Shown piece by piece: positions 57,897 to 64,000 of a stretch of 64,000 bases of DNA. Source of the stretch: Todiramphus chloris collaris (Eukaryota; Chordata; Aves; Coraciiformes; Alcedinidae); assembly GCA_025345505.1 (NCBI GenBank), contig JANVCC010000071.1, forward strand, positions 1,715,638 to 1,779,637, in the 5' to 3' direction. Numbering within the stretch: the first letter of the stretch is position 1; the number at the start of each line of letters is the position of its first letter. The notes under the pieces were generated by a model. The model made no database searches. It was not told the origin of the DNA and worked only from the letters and a program-made list of their open reading frames with translations. The translations under genes were made by a program, and so were the position numbers.

Positions 57897-58110
57897 GAGA
57901 GAATCAGAGAATGGTGGGGTTGGAAGGGAGCTCTGGAGATCACTGAGTCCAACCCCCCTGCCAGAGCAGGGTCACCCAGGGCAGCCCACACAGGAACAGA
58001 GCCAGGGGGGGTTGGAAAGGCTCCAGAGCAGGAGACTCCACAGCCTCTCTGGGCAGCCTGGGCCAGGCTCTGCCACCCTCACCATGAAAAACTTTCTCCT
58101 GATGTTTCCC
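57897..58110 (-). mobile_element. CR1 LINE fragment, downstream of TIMM44
   Basis: AGAGAATCAGAGAATGGTGG, GGTTGGAAGGGAGCTCTGGA and GGCTCCAGAGCAGGAGACTC, ending after CACCATGAAAAACTTTCTCC. Same subfamily as 48151 and 61455. Confidence 0.92.
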
Positions 58111-61100
58111 ATGGCACCTCTCATGTAATTCTCCCCAGGAAGGCACCGCAGCTCTGCACCCAGAACCCCAGGGGACCCTTTGCTGATGTGAATTTGCATT
58201 TCATGACTGCTGAATAAAGGATAATTTGCTGTCATTAGGGCCTGAACCCTACCGGAGCAGAGGGGGTTTGGGCCAAGCCAATTAACATCAGCACGTTGAG
58301 TGTTTAATGAGCTCGGGGAGGCTGAGGGCTGGGGGCAGGAGTCACCCTGGTGATGAAGCACTGCCCAGGTACTCATCGGGTGCAAACTGGCTCTTGCACT
58401 TACCCCGAGTGATTGCTTAGGGTGGGGAGAGACAGATCCTGCAAGAGCCCAGTGGGTTTGACACTTTAGATGAGCTTCCCCCCAGCAAAGAGCTCAGCCC
58501 CAGGGAGGGGAGTTCTGGTCGCTGCCCTTGAGCAGGGATCCAGCCCAGGATCAGTGGGGAGGATGCAGCTCCTGGTCCCCATCCCCGAGCCAATGCTGGG
58601 CCGTGGCTCCATGAGCTGCAGTCAGGGGGTGCAGGACCACACACCCCAGCCACGGGCTCAGGTTCATTTTTCTCCCTGGGATTTGCCCAAATTCTCAAAA
58701 GATGGCTCGTTATTTTAAGGCTATTAAAACCTTCTGATGGGATTAGAGGCTCTACTTCGAAATCACAAGAAACCAACAACTCAGACCGTGTCCCGACGTT
58801 TCAGGACGGGCGTTCACCGTGGAAAAATTCAGTCTTTGGTGGGAAGTTGGATGTATTTAACCCAAGATGGGAAATGTGTTGGGATTTTCCTGATGAGTGT
58901 TCTCCTTTGGATATTCCCATGAAAAAAAGAATGATTTCGAGGCAAGTTGGAACTTCTTGAGGTGACATCAGTTTGGGTAGACACCACGTTTTCTGTCCTT
59001 CCCTAAAACATTCCCTGGGCACAGTCGGTTTTCTGTGGTGGCTGCGGGTCCTCTTGACCAGGCTGGGATGTCCCCTCTTCACCCCCAGTACCTGATGGTT
59101 TGGGCTGCTCGAGTTAAGCCATATCCAAAGCAAAGTGAGATGCTCTCCTCTGACCCAGGCCATGGAGGGATTTGGAGGGGCTGGGGCTGGTCCCACGTGA
59201 TGCTCTGTCCTTGGGAGGGAGGTGATGGGGTGAGAACACATCCCACATTTCCCCTGCTCCTGCTTGGAAACGCTGTTGGCCTCCCTGTGACGAGCCCTTT
59301 TGCTTCCCAGTGTTGCCGGTGGCCACTGATGTGTGGAAGGAACTGGCTGCTGTCTAATTAGACAGCTCAGGCAGATCGATCTGTGGGACTGGTCCAGGCA
59401 ATTGATTTGCTCATTAGGAGACAGCCGAGGCTGGAGCAAAATGCTCCTTGCAGTAATTTTTCCACTTCTTTTCTCCCCAAAGTCAGCTCACCCTCCTGGC
59501 TGAGCCTGCACTGGGGGCTGTGAGCCCCCAGCACCAAAACCCTGGGCTGGAGAGAAGGACACGGCTGGAAGGTCTCACTGGGGAGCCCCACGGGCACCAA
59601 ACAACCCTTTGCTTGCCAGGCTCTGGCTCCAACCCCTCCCTGGGGCATCCCTCTGTAGGGAGGGCTGGGAAAGGGCTTCTCTTTGGGGCTGGGCTGGGGA
59701 GAGTCATTGCCATGGCTGGAGTCCTGGGGGGGGGGGGGGGGGGTTGGCAGCCCCTCATTCCCCTCCACTGCCCATCTTCTGTCTTCTGCTGCTGGCTCCT
59801 GAGCCCCAGAACCAGCCCTGGGCTCGTGGTAGGCAATAAAGGCATGTGGGGTTTAGATGGCAGCACTAAAGCTTGTGAGACTCGTCCCTCAGACAGCATC
59901 GTGGCTTCTCTCCCCATCCAACCCTGGCCAGAGGCACACGGGGCAGGGCAAAAGGGGAGGGTGGTTCTGGAGGACCAGGCTCGGTGTCTTTCCCAGCTTG
60001 GCCAGTGCCCCGAGCCCAGGCAGCTCTTCCACTTTCCTCGCTGGTACGATCTCCCCGTGGCTCTGTGAGAGCTGCTCTGACACCCTGACCCCAGATGGGC
60101 CATGAGCTTCGTGTCCCTTGCCAGGCAGAAGATGACCTGAGCTCGGGGAGTTGCTGCCACTGTTGATCCAGCCAAAAGCTGGCCCTGGGAGGTTGGGCTT
60201 CACTTATTGCTGTTTTTTCTCAGGGTGATGGAGAGCCCCTCTGGCACCGGTGAGGAGGGAAGGTGGTGACAGTCACGCAGAGCACCTTGGCTCCTTGGTG
60301 CTCCATGGGCTGCGGTGGGCTCGTTCCTCCAGGCAGCTCTGCCTCGCTGCAGCACGTCCCACGCTCGGGGAAGGCAGCGAGGACCGAGGTGGGAGCAGTG
60401 GCCTCCTCCTCCTCCTCCTCCTCCTCCGCCCCGGCGCTGCCGGGCTGTCACCGCGCGACTCCTCCGAGATGAATGGAATCTCTTTAGCTCATCTCGGCCG
60501 GTGTCAGGGTGACAAACGCATCCCTTGGTGGCCCCTGACAAATCCGACCCCGCGAGGCGTGCCGGAGGAGCTGGCAGGATGGAGAGGAGGCTGCTGGGTT
60601 CATCGGGAAGCTGCTGTTGTTTGGAGGAACTGGTGTTGATGAAGCTGGGCTTTGCGAGGGTCACGCTCAGAGATAAGCTGGGCTTAGCAGGCGGGGTCAC
60701 CTGGGGATGGGATTCCCCCCCCGAGGGGCTCTGTGTGAGCTGCAGGAGTTGTACAGAGATGGCAAAGCATCGTGGTCACTTTGGCCTTGGGATGCCCTTC
60801 CTGCCGGGCAGCGGGTGGCCAGAAATCGGGACAACATTCAGGGACTTGGGCGTCTGGCCCCAAAATTCAGGCGTGAGATTTGGCAAATGGGATCTGCCTG
60901 TGAGATGCTGGGTTCTTCCGTCTGCCTCCCAAAGTCCTCGCTGTCGGGTGTCAGCCTCAGAACAGCTGCAGCCTTCTGTTCTCAGTGGCTTTCTCTTCGG
61001 AGCAGATACGAGCTTTGGGATGGAAACTTGTGAAGAAATTAGTTCAATACTTCTTCTACAATGCAGGGTAAAATCGAACCCAAATTAGTTCCTCACAAGC

Positions 61101-61454
61101 CGTTCCCACAAGATTTTGTTCCTTGGCCCTGGCTCTGAGGTTCTGCTAGGAATATTCATAGCTCCTCCCGTTCCTCCTGCTGTTGTGGTGGCCGTTGGGA
61201 TAAATAAAGCTCTTGTCTGCTGGAAGCACTGGTTTGTGCAGGACCCTGGAGTGCCCAGGGTGGCTCTGGAGTTTGCTGGGTGGATGCTGGCTCGTGTCGC
61301 TGGACCACAGCAAGGATGCTCTTGCCTTGTGGAATGGGTGTGAACACCTCAGCTCCAATCTTGCTCGTGAGAATAGTGAGTCCAAAAGAGGAGATGACTG
61401 TTTCAGTGAGGTGACTTATCTTGGTCCTTGCCCCTTCCCTCTGGCACTCAGATT
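58111..61454. other. gene-free region with AT-rich islands
   Basis: I recognise no gene, RNA gene or mobile element. AT-rich, high-complexity blocks at about 58180-58330, 58690-58780, 59350-59425 and 60460-60530 contain TAAT and ATTTGCAT-type words (for example TCTAATTAGA and GAATTTGCATTTCATGAC). They look like candidate enhancers. A G run lies at 59726-59743 and a CTC-rich repeat at about 60400-60430. Confidence 0.35.
59726..59743. repeat. poly(G) run
   Basis: About 18 consecutive G in GC-rich intergenic DNA, with G-quadruplex potential. Run length may be affected by sequencing. Confidence 0.85.
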
Positions 61455-62035
61455 TCATAGAATCAGAGAATGGTGGGGGTTGGGAGCTCTGGAGATGATG
61501 GAGTCCAACACCCCTGCCAGAGCAGGGTCACCCAGGGCAGCCCACACAGGAACAGAGCCAGGGGGGTTGGAAAGGCTCCAGAGCAGGAGACTCCACAGCC
61601 TCTCTGGGCAGCCTGGCACAGGCTCTGGCACCCTCACAATGAAGAAGTTCCTCCTCATGTTGAGCTGGAACTTCCTGTGTTCCAGTTTGTGCCCATTGCC
61701 CCTTGTCCTATCCCAGGGCACCACTGAGCAGAGCCTGGCCCCTTCTCCTTGCCCCCCACCCTGCAGAGATTTGTAACCATTCATCAGCTCCCCTCTCAGG
61801 CTTCTCTTCTCCAGGCTGAACAGCCCCAGAGCTCTCAGCCTTTCCTCACCAGAGAGATGTTCCAGTCCCGTCAGCATCTTTGTACTGGACTCTCTCCAGT
61901 ATTTCCCTGTCTCTCTTATACTGGGGAGCCCAGCACTGGACACATCACTCCAGATGTGGTCTCACCAGTGCAGAGTAGAGGGGGAGGAGGACCTCCCTCG
62001 ACCTGCTGCCCACACTCTTGTGAATGCCCCCCAGA
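61455..62035 (-). mobile_element. CR1 LINE fragment, downstream of TIMM44
   Basis: CATAGAATCAGAGAATGGTG, GTTGGAAAGGCTCCAGAGCA, ACTGGACACATCACTCCAGA and GCAGAGTAGAGGGGGAGGAG, ending near GAATGCCCCCCAGATCTGC. Long and well preserved. Confidence 0.93.
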
Positions 62036-63970
62036 TCTGCTGCTGTTGACTCATTTCCAGTAGTTGGCCTGGTCTGTCCTGAACCTGAAAACACCACGGG
62101 GCTCTCCTGGGGAGCTCCTGGCCCCGTGCTGCTCGATGGGTCGATCAGCCACCAGCTCCTCAGGTGACTCTCCTGGCTTTCCTCGTGCCTCACCCAAAAC
62201 TGAAAAAATATTGTTGTTGGTCATGCCCAGACTCACATCTTTCTTCATTTGTCTCTGCCAGCTAATTCTGAACCCGCCTGCAGCCGCTTCTGCGCCGTGT
62301 TCCGGTCAGACACAGTCATGATTCACTGTAATAGCTCCTAAATACTCATTTAAGCCAGTTAAGTGACCATGACTGTAATAAACAACCTCTCGTGCTGGTT
62401 GTGCTCTGCTTTGCTGCAGATCCAGCCAGGCCTTGAGCCTTGCCAGGTCCTCCCACCACCCCGGTGTCTGGGGGCGTTTGGTGGGCTGGATGCTGTGGCA
62501 GGAGGGGGTTTGCCCTGATTCTGTCCATTCTGGGCTCAGCTTGTTCCCCACTGGGCTCCTGGCTGTATAGGGGGGATTCCAAGCCCTGCTCCACCCTAGG
62601 ACAATGGAGGATGTGAGTGAGGTCCCTTCCACCTGCTCTTTGGGCTGTTCTGCACCAAAAGATGATGTTGCTGCAGCACAAGTGGAGCAGGGTCAGGCAG
62701 CAACCTCAAACCTTTTCTGCCTGGCTCCTCTTCTTCCTTCTTGGCATCACCACCACTTCCAGATCTTCTCTCTATGGTCATAATCAACATTTTCCAGCTC
62801 CTGCAGGTGACAGGACACACTTTGGCTTTCCAAGAGAAAAAGGACAGCAGTGGAGCCTCTCTGCAAGTAAATCAAACCCCGGCCCTTTGGACCTGTCCTT
62901 TGCCTTTTCAAAGGGGAAGGTGGAGGAGGAGGATCCACTGCTGAAGACAGTCACTAAATGAGGGTCATTTCCATGCTGCCAGGGCTCATTTGAGGGCTAA
63001 GTAGGGCTCTGCTTCTCATGTTTGCTCTGAGATGCTCGTCACGCCCTCATCCCAAAGGTTTCTCTCTCCAGGCAGCGTTTGGTGGCAGGTAGCTCACGGC
63101 CACCTCTCCTCCCACACTGCTCTACACCTCCTCTGCAAAGGCTGCCGGAGCAGCTGCTCCAGCTTTACTCCATCCCCCAGAGAGTTCTTTTTTTTCCTCC
63201 TGAACAGCTCTGGAGATAATAAGTTCCCGGCCTTTGCAATGAATCTCGGCGTTTGGGACAGATTTACACCACTTGGCCTTTCATACTGTCCTCAGTTCTT
63301 GGTTTTCAGCAGCACTCTGACATCCATCCCCACCTCTGGTGGGTCTCCAGCCTTCGCGCCGTATATTAAGGTAGAAATCACGTCAGGGGGGAACAGTCAC
63401 AGTTCTCCCGGTAAATTATGGATCTTCCATGAGCACATCAACTGAAGATGGTGGTGGTGGCTGCCCTTTGCTGGAACGTGGCCGGGTTTTCTTCTAGATG
63501 TTTCCACCGACTGAGATGTTTTGCCAGTTTTCATGACTCATGAGGGTTAGTGCAGCTCCAGGGACGAAGAGCCTGCCCAGTGGTGTGATGTCTCCTGGTG
63601 AAGCCCAGCCTGCTCTTCTGGATTCTTTACCTTTCTTTGGCTGCAAGGAATGTGCCAGAGAAGACCTAGTGCTCCTGACAAGAGCCCGATGGTCCCTGCT
63701 TTCATTGTTTCATTTTGCTGTTTGATGTCGTGGTTCTTCTTGCTGTTGACTGGATGTTTGCTGGGCGGGGGGCTCGAGGAGCTCTTGCCATCTCTGATCT
63801 CACCGTTTCCAAAATGCTGACTTCACCTCCTTATGTGGCTTCCCCCAAACCCATCCTTTGCTGCTTGCCTTGGGGTGACTGTGATGTTCCAGCACCTTCA
63901 GTCCTCTGCAGCCACAAGCCATTGCCTACAGACCTGGGGTCTGTCACTCTGGGACACTTAGGAGCCCCTT
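62036..63970. other. gene-free right-hand region
   Basis: No gene recognised. Short open frames of 60-140 codons have no familiar domains. An AT-richer block at about 63205-63440 (for example GCGCCGTATATTAAGGTAG and GGTAAATTATGGATCTTCC) has the look of a conserved non-coding element. Confidence 0.35.
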
Positions 63971-64000
63971 CCCACTTGAGATATTCTACGATTCTGTGGC
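63970..64000 (+). mobile_element. possible CR1 3' tail at the window edge
   Basis: CCTTCCCACTTGAGATATTCTACGATTCTGTG resembles the plus-strand CR1 terminus (CCTTCCAACC...ATTCTATGATTCTGTG). It is cut by the window end, so the call is tentative. Confidence 0.45.

Noticed and set aside
59483-60175. 230-codon minus-strand and 182-codon plus-strand frames
   Set aside because: Overlap each other across a poly(G) run, no domains, no splice structure; treated as chance.
56412-64000. Expected neighbour CTXN1 (cortexin) or ELAVL1 downstream of TIMM44
   Set aside because: No frame resembling the cortexin membrane segment or an ELAV RRM was found on either strand; it may lie beyond the window.

Overview
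The window is avian nuclear DNA, most likely from a gene-dense GC-rich microchromosome (the equivalent of chicken chromosome 28 is my inference). The evidence is three vertebrate genes with compact introns, about twenty fragments of the CR1 LINE (the dominant bird retroposon), two solo LTRs with avian-type ends, CpG-island promoters and long homopolymer G/C runs. The species cannot be named from the sequence.

Layout: (1) 1-1419 is non-coding DNA 3' of YJU2, with AT-rich islands in GC-rich sequence and two opposed poly(A) signals. (2) 1420-6469, minus strand, is YJU2 (CCDC94), complete in 8 coding exons, 315 aa. (3) 6470-9394 is the divergent intergenic region: YJU2 promoter, a solo LTR with a clean 4-bp target duplication, a CR1 fragment, and a 15/16-bp minisatellite split by a second solo LTR and ending against the HNRNPM CpG island. 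(4) 9395-35355, plus strand, is HNRNPM, complete in 16 coding exons, 748 aa, including an 8-nt microexon. (5) 35356-37409 holds the HNRNPM 3'UTR, a spacer and the TIMM44 promoter. (6) 37410-56411, plus strand, is TIMM44, complete in 13 coding exons, 451 aa. (7) 56412-64000 contains no gene I recognise, only CR1 pieces and AT-rich islands that look like conserved non-coding elements.

YJU2 (spliceosome step-1 factor) and HNRNPM (splicing regulator) both act in nuclear pre-mRNA processing. TIMM44 acts in mitochondrial protein import. They are neighbours, not an operon. All exon boundaries were set by hand from GT/AG sites, reading phase and remembered human protein sequences. All three reading frames close exactly, with lengths close to human (323, 730 and 452 aa).

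The observations most worth checking are an 8-nt HNRNPM microexon whose skipping gives an immediate stop, a near-identical inverted CR1 pair enclosing TIMM44 exons 7-8 (a circular RNA configuration), a decoy splice acceptor after a pyrimidine repeat before TIMM44 exon 6, and the LTR-interrupted minisatellite between YJU2 and HNRNPM.
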